A DNA stretch of 64,000 bases. Origin: Leptospiraceae bacterium. Lineage in GTDB: Bacteria > Spirochaetota > Leptospiria > Leptospirales > Leptospiraceae. Below are positions 17,397-26,975 of this stretch, piece by piece (position 1 is the stretch's first letter; each line of letters begins with the position of its first letter). The notes below the pieces were generated by a model. It was not told where the DNA came from, made no database searches, and worked only from the letters and a program-made list of their open reading frames with translations. The stretch lies in assembly GCA_016711485.1 (NCBI GenBank), contig JADJSX010000023.1:898001-962000 (forward strand). Direction: 5' to 3'. The translations under genes and the position numbers were made by a program.

Positions 17397-18857
17397 ATGG
17401 CAAATAATTCCGGAAAAAAGAATAATCTGAATCCTATTAAAAGACCGAATTTATCTAAAAATAGTTCTTATAGTCAAAAGGAAATTGAGATATTCCAACA
17501 AATAAATCAGGAACTTTCGAAAGGCAAAGATACTTTAATGAATAATTTTCCTACAATAAAAGTAGGTTCATTTTTAGATAGTAATTTGGAGAGTATACTA
17601 CTTAGCCTAATAGGATTTTTTCTCCCAATTTATTTACGAAATTTGAAACGGCAGGAATTATATGCCGGAGATGAATTTTGGTCAAAGATAAGTCTATTAC
17701 TCGTTTTGCCTGTGTTGACGATTTCCTTTTTGTTATCTATTGATTTTTTTAAAGAGAAAAAAGTATTTCGAATTTTACTTTCTCTGTCCGTGTTTTTTTC
17801 GTCTCTAGTATTTGTAGTATTTTTATTTTCTTTACAAAGACCTCAAGCTCGTTTTGCAAATATTATTCATGAATACAAAGAATGTTTTCAGACCAGTCAA
17901 TCAATTTGCAACAAAAAACAAAAAGGAGTGTATGAAGATTTTCTATTTTCGAAAGATGGAACGTATTTGAGAAGTGACGAATCACTATTACTCGCTTTGG
18001 CAGATGGAATTCGACCTCATTCAATTTGGGAGAAACTTGGAACAGGAGATTTAACGGAACAAAAGAATTTACAATCTGAATTTGTAAAACGCGGATTGGT
18101 TTATTATATTTCGAAAATAGAATTAGGCTTAAGCCCAGAAGAAATTTTTTCGGATTCATACGGAAGGGCAGTTTTTTATTCGATTGCATTTGCTGAGGCA
18201 AATCCTGATTTACTTGAGATTGGAATTTTACCGGAAGAATTTAAATCAAAACTTTCGTTAAATCCAAGTCCTAATTTTCCGATTGGAATTTTAAATTACG
18301 AAAGGCTAAATAGTTTCTATACAAGTATTTTAGAGGATACTTCTAATTTGTCAAAAGAAGAAACATTTTTGGCTGTGTATTTTCTAACTCAATTTTCAGT
18401 AGATTTGGATCGATTTTCTTTTTCAAATCTATTAGAACATTGGATCGAGTTCAATGCGGAATATGCAAATGAAATTCGATATATAATGTACATTCGAAAT
18501 CAAATACGAGAACAATTAATTAATGTAAAAAAAGAAAATATGCCTGTAGGTGTAACGTTTTTAGAAAAAAACGATTATAACTTCTATAAACCTTTTTTGA
18601 TGAGTACAGGAATTGAATTTAGAGAAGGAAATGATATTAGTTTTACTTTTTATTTCGAGTTGGAAGAAAAAAACGAAGGTAGTTCATTTGAAAAAATTAT
18701 TTTTCCCGAATTGCCGGCAAATGAAGAGGGTATTTCTGTTTTTATGATTTTGGCTCACGGAAGTATTGAAAAAGAAAATAAAACCAATGCGACGACAGAA
18801 GAGGAAACTTGGATTTATGCGTTACCTAAATCACTGGTATGTAAAACTTGTAAGTAA
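17397..18857 (+). CDS. Hypothetical membrane protein
   Basis: A 486-residue protein. A polar, lysine/asparagine-rich N-terminus (1-60) precedes three hydrophobic segments (about 62-80, 95-115 and 124-143, for example LLLVLPVLTISFLLS and LLSLSVFFSSLVFVVFLFSL). The remaining 340 residues are soluble, mixed helix and strand, with no recognised motif; the C-terminus has cysteines in VCKTCK. Function is unknown. Its TAA stop is part of a 7-bp target duplication of a repeat element, and before that insertion it would have abutted the convergent gene with no gap. Confidence 0.75.
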   Translation: MANNSGKKNNLNPIKRPNLSKNSSYSQKEIEIFQQINQELSKGKDTLMNNFPTIKVGSFLDSNLESILLSLIGFFLPIYLRNLKRQELYAGDEFWSKISLLLVLPVLTISFLLSIDFFKEKKVFRILLSLSVFFSSLVFVVFLFSLQRPQARFANIIHEYKECFQTSQSICNKKQKGVYEDFLFSKDGTYLRSDESLLLALADGIRPHSIWEKLGTGDLTEQKNLQSEFVKRGLVYYISKIELGLSPEEIFSDSYGRAVFYSIAFAEANPDLLEIGILPEEFKSKLSLNPSPNFPIGILNYERLNSFYTSILEDTSNLSKEETFLAVYFLTQFSVDLDRFSFSNLLEHWIEFNAEYANEIRYIMYIRNQIREQLINVKKENMPVGVTFLEKNDYNFYKPFLMSTGIEFREGNDISFTFYFELEEKNEGSSFEKIIFPELPANEEGISVFMILAHGSIEKENKTNATTEEETWIYALPKSLVCKTCK

Positions 18858-19037
18858 CTGACGTTACGCAAAAAAGAAAAATCATGAAATTTAAAGCAAA
18901 GTTAAGAATATTAGATAAAGTTAATGAATTAATGAGTAAGCAGATTGGGCGGCAGTTCAAGCGATGCACTTAGCGATCGTCGAAGTGTCGCCGATTTCCC
19001 CTATCTCTCACATCAATGTGCTTGCGCGTAGGGTGAG
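18858..19037 (+). mobile_element. Family B MITE-like element, copy 1
   Basis: A 180-bp element with ends CTGACGTTACGC and (reverse complement) CTCACCCTACGC, flanked by the 7-bp duplication TAAGTAA (18851-18857 and 19038-19044). The start module encodes a micro-ORF from ATG 18884, beginning MKFKAKLRILDKVNELM, which here is cut by TAG at 18971. The second half (GGGCGGCAG..., AAGTGTCGCCGATT...) is GC-richer than the host and nearly identical to the copy at 60357. It sits between the stop codons of two convergent genes without damaging either. No transposase is encoded; the mobilising enzyme is unknown. Confidence 0.85.
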
Positions 19038-19044
19038 TAAGTAA

Positions 19045-20172
19045 TTAAGGTAATGTATTCCTGAAATCATCGTAGACAAACACTGAGTAGACGTTCATAA
19101 ATTCAGAATCTGCTTTTTTTTCATCGCGGATTTTTAGAATTTCATGAAATTTTTCATATTCATTTGTAAGTTGGTTGGTTTTGGTAAAATATAAAATCGC
19201 AATTAAAAGTTCGCGGTTGTTGTTAAAATTAATTCTAAGAGAATTCCACTCGGCCAAATCAGGTTTTTCCTTTTCTTTGAAGATAGTTAGAAGAGAAACC
19301 ATTGCTCTGACATCGTTCGTGGATTGTAATTGATAGTAACATTCTTTTAAGAATAAAATTGATTCCGTATCTAATTCAAATCCGTCTTTTGCGAGAGCCA
19401 AATAAAAAACGCGCCTAAACAAATTTAGTGCTTGGTAGTATAGTTTTTTCTCCTTGTAATAATACGCTAGTTGCAAGGAATACTTAGGGTTATCCGAAAA
19501 CAATACGGCGGTATCAATTAAGAGTGACTCTCTTTCTTTTCCTTTTGAATCTAAATTGTTTTGTGCTATATTTATATAATTGTGCAGGACTTCTTCCATA
19601 GGAAAATATGGCAAATATTTATTAGCCTCTTCTTTGGCTTCTTTAAATTTCTTTTTAGAAAGTAGTATTTTGATTTTTTCTAAAATATTATTTTTTTCTT
19701 CTTCAGATTTATTTTGAGCGTTTATCTTTTTAAGCGCAAAACGAAAATATTCCTCTTCTCCTAGTCTTTTAGCTAAAATTAGAGAGCGATATCTCATCAC
19801 AATATCACTTTCATTTTTAGAGAGATACAGTCTTATATAATCAAAAGATTTTATTGGTCTACGAATTTTGGAATTTAATTCGAAAAGTTTTTTAAATACT
19901 TCTGGTTGGGCGGAGTTAAGAGAAATACTAAAAGTAAAATGTTCTATAGCCGCATCTTCTTCGCCGAGGGCTTCGTGGACTTCGGCACGGATAGAGTAGT
20001 ATCGCCAATCTTTTTCATCTTGTTTGGATAATATGATATCAAGTTTTTCTAATGCACGTTTGTATTCTTTTTGGGTAAATGCTGAGTAGGCTCGTTCTAG
20101 TGTTTCTTCATAATAATCACTTGCATATAAATTAAATACAATTAGAAAAATAAAAATAAAAATAAATCGCAT
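19045..20172 (-). CDS. Exported TPR-repeat protein
   Basis: About 375 residues from ATG 20172, which gives a clean signal peptide (MRFIFIFIFLIVFNLYAS); the longer frame to 20277 would bury it and overlap the divergent gene. The N-terminal 130 residues form TPR-like helical pairs (YEETLERAYSAFTQKEYKRALEKLDIIL, WRYYSIRAEVHEALGEEDAAIEHF), and more helical repeats follow (SLQLAYYYKEKKLYYQALNLFRRVFYLA). TPR proteins usually scaffold complexes; the periplasmic partner is unknown. Confidence 0.78.
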   Translation of the reverse strand: MRFIFIFIFLIVFNLYASDYYEETLERAYSAFTQKEYKRALEKLDIILSKQDEKDWRYYSIRAEVHEALGEEDAAIEHFTFSISLNSAQPEVFKKLFELNSKIRRPIKSFDYIRLYLSKNESDIVMRYRSLILAKRLGEEEYFRFALKKINAQNKSEEEKNNILEKIKILLSKKKFKEAKEEANKYLPYFPMEEVLHNYINIAQNNLDSKGKERESLLIDTAVLFSDNPKYSLQLAYYYKEKKLYYQALNLFRRVFYLALAKDGFELDTESILFLKECYYQLQSTNDVRAMVSLLTIFKEKEKPDLAEWNSLRINFNNNRELLIAILYFTKTNQLTNEYEKFHEILKIRDEKKADSEFMNVYSVFVYDDFRNTLP

Positions 20173-20286
20173 ATATATACTATCGGCTTTTTCTTTTTTT
20201 GCGTAACTGTGTAAAACCTGTAATTTTTTTTGAACGAAATTCTCATTTTGAAACCTAATTATTTTAGAATTAAACAAGGAGAGTTT

Positions 20287-20745
20287 ATGCCTAAAACTAA
20301 AGAAAAAGAAACCAAACCGAAGGATTCCAAACCCAATAAAAAAAATGGTTGGTATGAATTGGTGAGCGAAAAAGCAGAATTTCAGAATATTGTACGTATT
20401 TTAAATCGATACTATAATCTTAATCCACAGACTAACCACCCTACACCTGCCTATGTTTTTAGAGAGGAAATTGTTTTAGCAAAATTGGAAAGTATTCGCA
20501 TTTTTCTGAAGAAATTTGGGAGTTTTGAGTTTTTAGTAGTAGTTGAACTTTCCTCAGAGAAAGGAAATCGTATGGATTCCTGGATTCATATTGATGGTGT
20601 CTCACAAGAAAGAGTAATTATGACAGAAAAAGGAAATTTACAACATCCAGTTTTTTCGATTACATGTTTGGAAGATTTATATAAATCTCACACAAAACCT
20701 GTTGGAAAGGGATTTAAACCGAAGGTCGAAGATTTGATTTTGTAA
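20287..20745 (+). CDS. Conserved hypothetical protein
   Basis: A 152-residue cytoplasmic protein starting at ATG 20287, which has AAGGAG at the correct distance; the longer frame from 20230 does not. The first 25 residues are lysine-rich (KTKEKETKPKDSKPNKK), followed by a compact alpha/beta domain with YYNLNPQTNHPTPAYVF and FLKKFGSFEFLVVVELS. No family recognised. It is divergent from the TPR gene and convergent with the aspartokinase gene, separated from it by a strong stem-loop terminator. Confidence 0.72.
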   Translation: MPKTKEKETKPKDSKPNKKNGWYELVSEKAEFQNIVRILNRYYNLNPQTNHPTPAYVFREEIVLAKLESIRIFLKKFGSFEFLVVVELSSEKGNRMDSWIHIDGVSQERVIMTEKGNLQHPVFSITCLEDLYKSHTKPVGKGFKPKVEDLIL

Positions 20746-20768
20746 ATTGAAAGTTCGGTATTATACTC

Positions 20769-20792
20769 AAATCCTCCCGATTGGGAGGATTT
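20769..20792. terminator. Bidirectional stem-loop terminator
   Basis: AAATCCTCCC and GGGAGGATTT form a perfect 10-bp stem around a GATT loop, GC-rich inside and A/T outside. It lies between the convergent genes ending at 20745 and 20804. The A and T arms flanking the GC core give a short U-tract on each transcript, so it probably serves both. Confidence 0.8.
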
Positions 20793-20803
20793 CGAATTGA
20801 TTC

Positions 20804-22015
20804 TTATATTTCGAAGGCTTTGTGAATTTCTTGGAGTGCTTTTCGGGAGTCAGCTTCGTTGATAACACAAGAGATTTTGATTTCAGAAGTAGAAATCATT
20901 TCAATGTTAATATTATTGTCTGCGAGCGCTTTAAACATAGTAGCCGCTACACCAACATGAGACTTCATACCTACACCGACAGCAGACACAATAGCGATTT
21001 TATCGTTTATGTCGACTTTGCCTGTTTGGTGATCAGTGGCGAATTTTTCGAGGATAGGAGTCGCATCTTTTAAGGATTTGCGAGAAATAGTAAATGAAAT
21101 AGTGTTTTTTCCATTAGCCGGAGAAGACTGAACAATAACATCTACTATAATATCGTATTTGGCTAAACTTCCAAATAATTCAGCGGCAATTCCCGGTTTG
21201 TCGGGAACATCCGGAAGGGTTACTCTTGCTTCTTCGCTTTTAACTGTTACTCCACTTACTCTTACTTTTTCCACTAATTTATCCTCACTTACTACTAATG
21301 TTCCGGGATTTTGATTAAAACTTGATCTTACGTGAATTACTACATTATAATTTTTTGCAAACTCTACACTGCGGGAATGTAAAACTCCAGCTCCAAGGCT
21401 CGCTAGCTCTAACATTTCATCATAAGTAATCATGGAATGTTTTCTGGCCCCTTGTACTTTATTTGGATCAGCAGAATATACTCCATCCACGTCGGTGTAT
21501 ATTTCACATTCTTTTGCTCCAAGGGTTGCGGCTAACGCAACAGCTGATGTATCACTTCCACCGCGACCAAGGGTTGTTATGTTTTCATCTTTGTCAATTC
21601 CTTGAAAACCTGCGACTATTACTACTTTGCCTTTAGAGAGTGCTTCATCGATACGAGTTCTATCGATCATCTCAATCTTAGCATTGGAAAAATTTCCATC
21701 AGTGATTATCTTCACTTGGGATCCAGTAAAAGATTGAGCAGGGACGTTAATCGCTTCCAACGCCATCGCAAGAAGCGAAATTGAGACTTGTTCACCCGTA
21801 GAGAGTAACATATCCATTTCCCGTCTACTAGCATTTGGATTTATCTTTTCTGCTAAGTCGACTAACTCATCGGTAGTATGACCCATTGCGGAAACAACTA
21901 CAACAACATGAGAACCTTTCTCGTGATAACTTTTAATTCGGTTGGCTACATTTTTAATTTTATCAGTAGTCCCGACTGAAGTTCCGCCATATTTTTGAAC
22001 AACTAGATTTTGCAT
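20804..22015 (-). CDS. lysC: Aspartate kinase
   Basis: A 403-residue enzyme (ATG 22015, immediately before the conserved VQKYGGTSVG) that phosphorylates aspartate, the first step to lysine, threonine and methionine. The nucleotide/substrate motifs GRGGSDTSAVALAA and YTDVDGVYSADP are present. Two C-terminal ACT domains (about 255-330 and 335-400) indicate amino-acid feedback control. The minus strand upstream shows TTGACC, 17 bp, AATATG as a likely promoter; no lysine riboswitch was recognised. Confidence 0.95.
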   Translation of the reverse strand: MQNLVVQKYGGTSVGTTDKIKNVANRIKSYHEKGSHVVVVVSAMGHTTDELVDLAEKINPNASRREMDMLLSTGEQVSISLLAMALEAINVPAQSFTGSQVKIITDGNFSNAKIEMIDRTRIDEALSKGKVVIVAGFQGIDKDENITTLGRGGSDTSAVALAATLGAKECEIYTDVDGVYSADPNKVQGARKHSMITYDEMLELASLGAGVLHSRSVEFAKNYNVVIHVRSSFNQNPGTLVVSEDKLVEKVRVSGVTVKSEEARVTLPDVPDKPGIAAELFGSLAKYDIIVDVIVQSSPANGKNTISFTISRKSLKDATPILEKFATDHQTGKVDINDKIAIVSAVGVGMKSHVGVAATMFKALADNNINIEMISTSEIKISCVINEADSRKALQEIHKAFEI

Positions 22016-22335
22016 AAATTCTAGATTCCATATTTTTAGAAAAAGGGTAAGGGTCAAATAGAAATTTAGAACAAAGCCAGCAGAAAACAGAGAAATTAGA
22101 TGTTGGAGAATAAACTCCTTACAATCTCGTTTGCGATAAATACTGGAAGGTAAATAGTATGGATAAAAGGAATATTTTATATTTACTAAATCAAATTACG
22201 CTATTGCTATTATCAATGTTTCACAAGAAAAATGATTGAGTTCGGGTGAATCTAATGCTGTTTACTTAAGCTAATGGAAAAAGATTACCTTTTATCAACT
22301 CTGATTCTTAAATTCTTAATTATTTGCAAGATGCG
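22016..22335. other. Intergenic region with degraded family B fragment
   Basis: Positions 22196-22252 match, in reverse orientation, the distal arm of the element at 58020: TACGCTATTGCTATTATCA, then AAATGATTGAGTTCGGGTGA. One terminal repeat is eroded and there is no detectable target duplication, so this is an old remnant. The rest of the 320-bp gap carries the likely lysC promoter (TTGACC near 22054) and no gene. Confidence 0.55.
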
Positions 22336-24888
22336 TTATTTGTCTATTTTAAAGAAACTCATTTCCTTCTGTAATAGATCGGCAGTTTCTGCAATTACTT
22401 GTGATGTAGCGTTTAATTCTTCTATGCCGGCAGCCGTTGATTGAGTAATATCATTTATGCTATAAATCGTTTTTGCGACTTCTTCAATCGCTACTTTTTG
22501 TTCCTGCATAGCAGAACGAATCATGGAAGTCATTTGATTTAAACTATTTACTTCTTCATTTGCGACTGAATTGATTGCTTTTTGTACCTTTACTTGCATT
22601 TCTAAAGTTTCTGCCATAGATTGGAACGAATTCACACCATCGATTACCTTGTGAATATTTGAAATTGTATCTTGAATAATTTTATTTCCCTGTAAAATTT
22701 CACTTTGATTTGTATTTACTAGATTCGAAATGTCTTTGATACTTCTGGATGTTTTCTCTGCCAATTTACTTATTTCATCGGCTACTACTGCGAAACCTCT
22801 TCCCGCATCACCCGCTCTTGCTGCTTCAATCGCTGCATTCAATGCAAGTAGATTAATTTGGGATGAAATGCTTGTAATAATTTCAACTACATTTGTAATT
22901 TGTTTTGAACTATTACTTATTTTAGAGATACTTACATTCATTTGGTCTAGGGATTTTTCACCATTACTTGCATCTTTTACAATAGAAATTACTTTACGGC
23001 TAATATTGTTTATCTCGTCTCCCATAGTTGCAATGGTTTCTGTCAGTTCATCCATTTTATTGTCTAAAATGTTTACTTTGGAAAATTGGTCTTCTGCTCT
23101 CGCATTTACACTATCAATACCGGCAGAAATTTCTTCAATGGATGCTGATATTTCTTCTGATGCTGCGGCTTGATTTTGTGCATTGCCCGATAAATTGTCT
23201 AATGAAACGTGCATTTCTTCTGACGACGAAGCAAGATTATCCGCTATTTGAATATCTGTTCTTATAATGGAGGATAATTTTTTCGTAAACGATGATAAAT
23301 TATGTTGAATGCTACCTACTTCATCCATAGAGACAATGTTGAAATTTACAGTTAAATCTCCCTCTGCCATTTCATTTAATATGATAGAGCTATTAGAGAG
23401 TTCTGATAGTTTTAAATTTAAGATATAGTATAAAAAAACTGCTATTAGAAACAGGCTTATCAATGTAATGATAGTTATATCTCGTATACTTGCGAAAGCA
23501 GGTTTTTCTATATCAAGTTGTTGCATTGTGGATAGTGCAATAAAGTCATATTTGTTGCTTGTTTTCTTTTTTAGGAATCGTTTGACTCCATCTTCATAAT
23601 AATTAATTGGCAAATCATTATCTACCTCAGTCATTTGTTGCGCATAATCATAATTAGATCGGTCAGACATTATTTGTTTTTGATCCTTATGTGATATAAC
23701 AATGAGATCCTTTGTCATAAAAAATGAGAATCCTTTTGAACCGATTTCTATATTTTTAATTAAGTTATAAGCAAAATCTCCAATTTTAAAAGCAAAACCA
23801 GCAATAGCGATTATTTTTCCATTATCTTTGATTGGAGCGGTTAATAGAATAACAGGGGAAAAGGTAACAGGAGATATATGGATTTTACTGAAAAATAATT
23901 TTCCATCCAAAGCTTTTTTTATATTTTCTTGTGCTAGTTTTACATCGGTCATTTTGAGACCTACACTTTCTCTTTTGGGTAAACCGCTAGTTTGAACGGT
24001 GTAATTTGGATCTAATGTAAAAATGAAATTATTCTCGTAAAAGTTTGCTTGGTTAGAATAATACATTGAAAGGTATTGATCAAGCACATACCAGTTGTTT
24101 TGTTTGACGAGTGAAATTATTTCAGGGTCTTCCGTAAATTTTGAAATTTCTAATTCTCTTGCATGGTAGAAATTTTCTAAGGTTTGTAAATTTCCTTCGT
24201 TGATATTATCTAATTGGTTTAAAAAAGCATTGGAGAGGGATCGAAAATTTAAATTGAAAGAAATTAATAGAAGGGATATAGATAAGAGAATGAGAGTTGA
24301 GCCAATTTGAAATGCGATACTTGTAAATAGTTTCTCTGTGTGAATACTTTTTTCAGAAAAATTATGATTAAAAATACCTGATTTTGCGACTCTCGTTACT
24401 AAAAATTCATTTGTTGTAAATGCACATAGTGTATGTAAAATTAAACCAAATAATCCGGCTCCTGTTAAATTTACTAATTGAGAAATTTTACTTTCTTCGT
24501 GTAAACCTACGCTTCCGACAGTAATCACTATACCTAAAATCCAACGAATCAAAACTTCTATTGCATGAAGTCTGGGTAAAGAGGTAAATCGTTCTTGTGC
24601 GGCGATGTAAATATTTTTATTAATTGGTTTGTCTTCTATTACTGTTTTGAGATATGCTACGAAAGGACTGAGGATTTTATTGTTAAAATAGATACATATT
24701 ATAAATTGTATTATAGTAACTAACGTCACAGATACAATAATAGTTTGAATTTGTTTTGCATTTAAATCAATAAATACAATGCTGAAAATGACAATGATGG
24801 GGAGAACAACAATTATCCAAAATAATTCTGAAAAAACCCAAAAATGCCGGACAAAATTTTGAATATTTTTTTTATGAGATTCTTTCAT
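22336..24888 (-). CDS. Methyl-accepting chemotaxis protein
   Basis: An 850-residue receptor. The N-terminus has an unusual cluster of about five to six membrane segments (residues 20-220) before a periplasmic cache-like sensor region (about 235-475), another membrane helix (FASIRDITIITLISLFLIAVF), a HAMP-type segment, and a long cytoplasmic signalling coiled coil. The conserved hairpin tip is SSQINLLALNAAIEAARAGD followed by GRGFAVVADEISKLAEKT. It should signal through CheA/CheW. The small exported cysteine protein gene ends 24 bp upstream on the same strand. Confidence 0.93.
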   Translation of the reverse strand: MKESHKKNIQNFVRHFWVFSELFWIIVVLPIIVIFSIVFIDLNAKQIQTIIVSVTLVTIIQFIICIYFNNKILSPFVAYLKTVIEDKPINKNIYIAAQERFTSLPRLHAIEVLIRWILGIVITVGSVGLHEESKISQLVNLTGAGLFGLILHTLCAFTTNEFLVTRVAKSGIFNHNFSEKSIHTEKLFTSIAFQIGSTLILLSISLLLISFNLNFRSLSNAFLNQLDNINEGNLQTLENFYHARELEISKFTEDPEIISLVKQNNWYVLDQYLSMYYSNQANFYENNFIFTLDPNYTVQTSGLPKRESVGLKMTDVKLAQENIKKALDGKLFFSKIHISPVTFSPVILLTAPIKDNGKIIAIAGFAFKIGDFAYNLIKNIEIGSKGFSFFMTKDLIVISHKDQKQIMSDRSNYDYAQQMTEVDNDLPINYYEDGVKRFLKKKTSNKYDFIALSTMQQLDIEKPAFASIRDITIITLISLFLIAVFLYYILNLKLSELSNSSIILNEMAEGDLTVNFNIVSMDEVGSIQHNLSSFTKKLSSIIRTDIQIADNLASSSEEMHVSLDNLSGNAQNQAAASEEISASIEEISAGIDSVNARAEDQFSKVNILDNKMDELTETIATMGDEINNISRKVISIVKDASNGEKSLDQMNVSISKISNSSKQITNVVEIITSISSQINLLALNAAIEAARAGDAGRGFAVVADEISKLAEKTSRSIKDISNLVNTNQSEILQGNKIIQDTISNIHKVIDGVNSFQSMAETLEMQVKVQKAINSVANEEVNSLNQMTSMIRSAMQEQKVAIEEVAKTIYSINDITQSTAAGIEELNATSQVIAETADLLQKEMSFFKIDK

Positions 24889-24912
24889 AGATTTATTTTT
24901 CTTTAATAACTG

Positions 24913-25344
24913 CTATTTATCACAGCTTCCTGTTTCTAAATTGAATGCTTTTTTCTTTTCTGGATCAGATGAATAAGAATTTCCTAATTCTGCTTGGAGT
25001 CTAAAACATTTGGGGCGGTTTTGTTTTGGTTCTTTAAAACAATCACAAACAGATTTGACTTTATCCACATAGGAGAGACTGTCAGCGTTTTTTGTGGATA
25101 TCATTTCTTTTTCACATTCACTTAATAGATTTAGATAGGAAGTATAAGCGGGAGAGTTTTTTCCAAGTTCTTTTACCTGTTTTTCTCGTAAATCTAAGCA
25201 GGCTTTTTTATCTGCAGACGTATTTGAGCTTTTGGCAGTTTTTAAACAGTGGCATAGTATTTCTGCTTTCTCGGCTGATTCGGAATTTGCAAAAATTGGT
25301 AGGAATGAGAAACTTAACACGAGGAAAGTAAAAAATAATTTCAT
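24913..25344 (-). CDS. Small exported cysteine-containing protein
   Basis: A 143-residue protein with signal peptide MKLFFTFLVLSFSFLPIFA. The mature part holds two similar halves, each with a CxC pair and a later cysteine (ILCHCLKTA...KKACLDL and SVCDCFKEP...PKCFRL), which suggests a duplicated disulfide-bonded helical unit in the periplasm. Family not recognised. It lies 24 bp upstream of the chemoreceptor gene, so a sensory or binding partnership is possible, from context only. Confidence 0.7.
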   Translation of the reverse strand: MKLFFTFLVLSFSFLPIFANSESAEKAEILCHCLKTAKSSNTSADKKACLDLREKQVKELGKNSPAYTSYLNLLSECEKEMISTKNADSLSYVDKVKSVCDCFKEPKQNRPKCFRLQAELGNSYSSDPEKKKAFNLETGSCDK

Positions 25345-25748
25345 ATAATGTCCTTTTCTGGAACTTAGATTTCTTCACATAATTTTTCAATTCGACTGTA
25401 GAGGAAACAAGAAAAAGAAAAAAAATTCTCAGTTTGCAATTTCATTGGGTTTTACGCAAAGACCATTGTTCTTTCCATTTTGATACTCGCAAATCCTCGA
25501 TTCAATATTTGAATGTGCAATGTTAGAACAGCTAATGTTCTCAACTTAGTGTGACTTTCTCAAGTCGTGCAAACGTCTAATTTTTTTATACTTAAAGACA
25601 TTTGGAATACCCGAACTTATTATTTGTTACTCTGGAAATTCCATTCCGGGACTCTAAGTATTTAATGTTTGAAAACAAAGTGTAAAAATAAATACTAGAA
25701 TGTAAGTATTTTTTATAAAATGTGATTCGTTTATTTGGAGGTTAGAAT
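25345..25748. other. Intergenic region, nothing recognised
   Basis: About 400 bp between divergent genes. No open frame with a ribosome-binding site, no strong hairpin and no copy of either repeat family was seen. It presumably contains the promoters for the minus-strand exported protein and the plus-strand EVE-domain gene. Confidence 0.5.
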
Positions 25749-26210
25749 ATGCAATATTGGTTGTTCAAATCAGAGCCGGATGTTTTTTCGATTGAGGATT
25801 TGAAAAAATCCAAAAATGGAACAGCAAGTTGGGAAGGAGTTCGCAATTTCCAGGCACGGAACTTTCTAAGAGACGATGTAAAGAAAGGGAACTTAGTTTT
25901 GTTTTATCACAGTAGAGTGGAACCAATGGCTGTAGCAGGAGTAGTTGAGGTAGTAAAAGAAGGGTATCTTGACCATTTTGCATTTGATCCCGATAGCAAA
26001 TATTATGATCCAAAATCCAAAAAAGACAAACCACAGTGGTATATGGTAGATGTAAAATTTAAATCAATGTTCAAAAATCCTGTCACACTAAAAGCAATAA
26101 AAACCTACAAAGAACTTTCCAAAATGAGACTAATACAAAAAGGAAGTAGATTATCCATTCAACCTATCACAAAAGAAGAGTTCGATTTTATTGTAAAGTT
26201 GGGAGGATAA
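25749..26210 (+). CDS. EVE domain-containing protein
   Basis: A 153-residue single-domain protein of the EVE (PUA-like, thymocyte nuclear protein 1-like) family. Hallmarks are YWLFKSEPDVFSIEDL at the start, WEGVRNFQARNFLR (about 34-47), GNLVLFYHSR, and the closing RLSIQPITKEEFDFI. EVE domains bind modified bases in RNA or DNA; the natural ligand of this one is unknown. A strong GGAGG precedes the ATG. It is monocistronic, with a palindromic repeat immediately downstream. Confidence 0.93.
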   Translation: MQYWLFKSEPDVFSIEDLKKSKNGTASWEGVRNFQARNFLRDDVKKGNLVLFYHSRVEPMAVAGVVEVVKEGYLDHFAFDPDSKYYDPKSKKDKPQWYMVDVKFKSMFKNPVTLKAIKTYKELSKMRLIQKGSRLSIQPITKEEFDFIVKLGG

Positions 26211-26289
26211 TGAAAAGTTTGTGCATTGTAGAATGTTATAAATTAAAATAATTTTTTGAAGTGAGAATACTCCGATAAAAAAATTATTA

Positions 26290-26470
26290 TTTACCCTTCG
26301 CCAAAAGTAATTTCTCGTTTTGTAAAAAATAGGGTATTCCCAAACGCCAAAAATATGGCTGTTCTAAAAACGAATGGGTAGTTTCTTTTGGTTTGGTATA
26401 CCAATTGCCAAAAGAAAATTGTGATTTAAAACTAAATAACTTTCTTTTGGCAATTGAATATCCCATTTGT
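26290..26470. repeat. Palindromic intergenic repeats, family A, two adjoining units
   Basis: Unit one (about 26290-26400) repeats the copy at 72 closely: ACCCTTCGCCAAAAGTAATTT, then AGGGTATTCCCAAACGCC, ending GGTTTGGTATA. Unit two (about 26396-26465) is a shorter palindrome, CAATTGCCAAAAGAAA against CTTTCTTTTGGCAATTG. They share the TATACC junction. The 340-bp gap 26211-26549 contains nothing else I can call. Confidence 0.7.
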
Positions 26471-26549
26471 GAAAAATGGCGGAACTTATTTGTGAGAAGT
26501 GGTATTTAAACTAATTTTTTATTGGTTCAGATTGTCCTTACTGAAAAAC

Positions 26550-26975
26550 TTACATTGCAACAAAAAGACTTTCTTCGTAATTGGGATTATTTTGCGGTAA
26601 AGATTGATTTCGCCCAAGAAAATGAAAGTCGTCGTCAATCGATATTATATGCAACGGGATTTGTTTTAAAAGAGAAGGAGCGGTCGGTTTTAAAATGAAT
26701 TGATTGATAAAACTAGCCATTTCTTTTGCACGAGTCATCGCATCTGTTTCGTTGTCCGCAAATGTAGAGTAATTTCTTTGTTTTAAAATATCTTTTTCTT
26801 TTCTGAGTTGGATATTCTCGATGTAGTATTTTTCGAAAGAAGGTACGTAGTTTACGTTGATCTCAAAAAATCCTTCTGTATCTTCAAAACTAGTACAATA
26901 AATTCCTTCTCCCAATAATAGCTCGTCTCTAAAAATTAAACTCCAATTGTCTGGCATTGTAATCATCTGTATCAT
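26550..26975 (-). CDS. Hypothetical protein
   Basis: A 141-residue soluble protein with no signal peptide or membrane segment. It starts MIQMITMPDNWSLIF and contains beta-rich stretches (GFFEINVNYVPSFEKYYIENIQL) and a helix (DAMTRAKEMASFINQFIL). No motif recognised. It is flanked by the palindromic repeat cluster on one side and a divergent signalling gene on the other. Confidence 0.6.
   Translation of the reverse strand: MIQMITMPDNWSLIFRDELLLGEGIYCTSFEDTEGFFEINVNYVPSFEKYYIENIQLRKEKDILKQRNYSTFADNETDAMTRAKEMASFINQFILKPTAPSLLKQIPLHIISIDDDFHFLGRNQSLPQNNPNYEESLFVAM

Noticed and set aside
22016..22335. Lysine riboswitch upstream of aspartokinase
   Set aside because: No conserved lysine-riboswitch core was seen, and the likely promoter lies only about 15-40 bases before the start, leaving no room.
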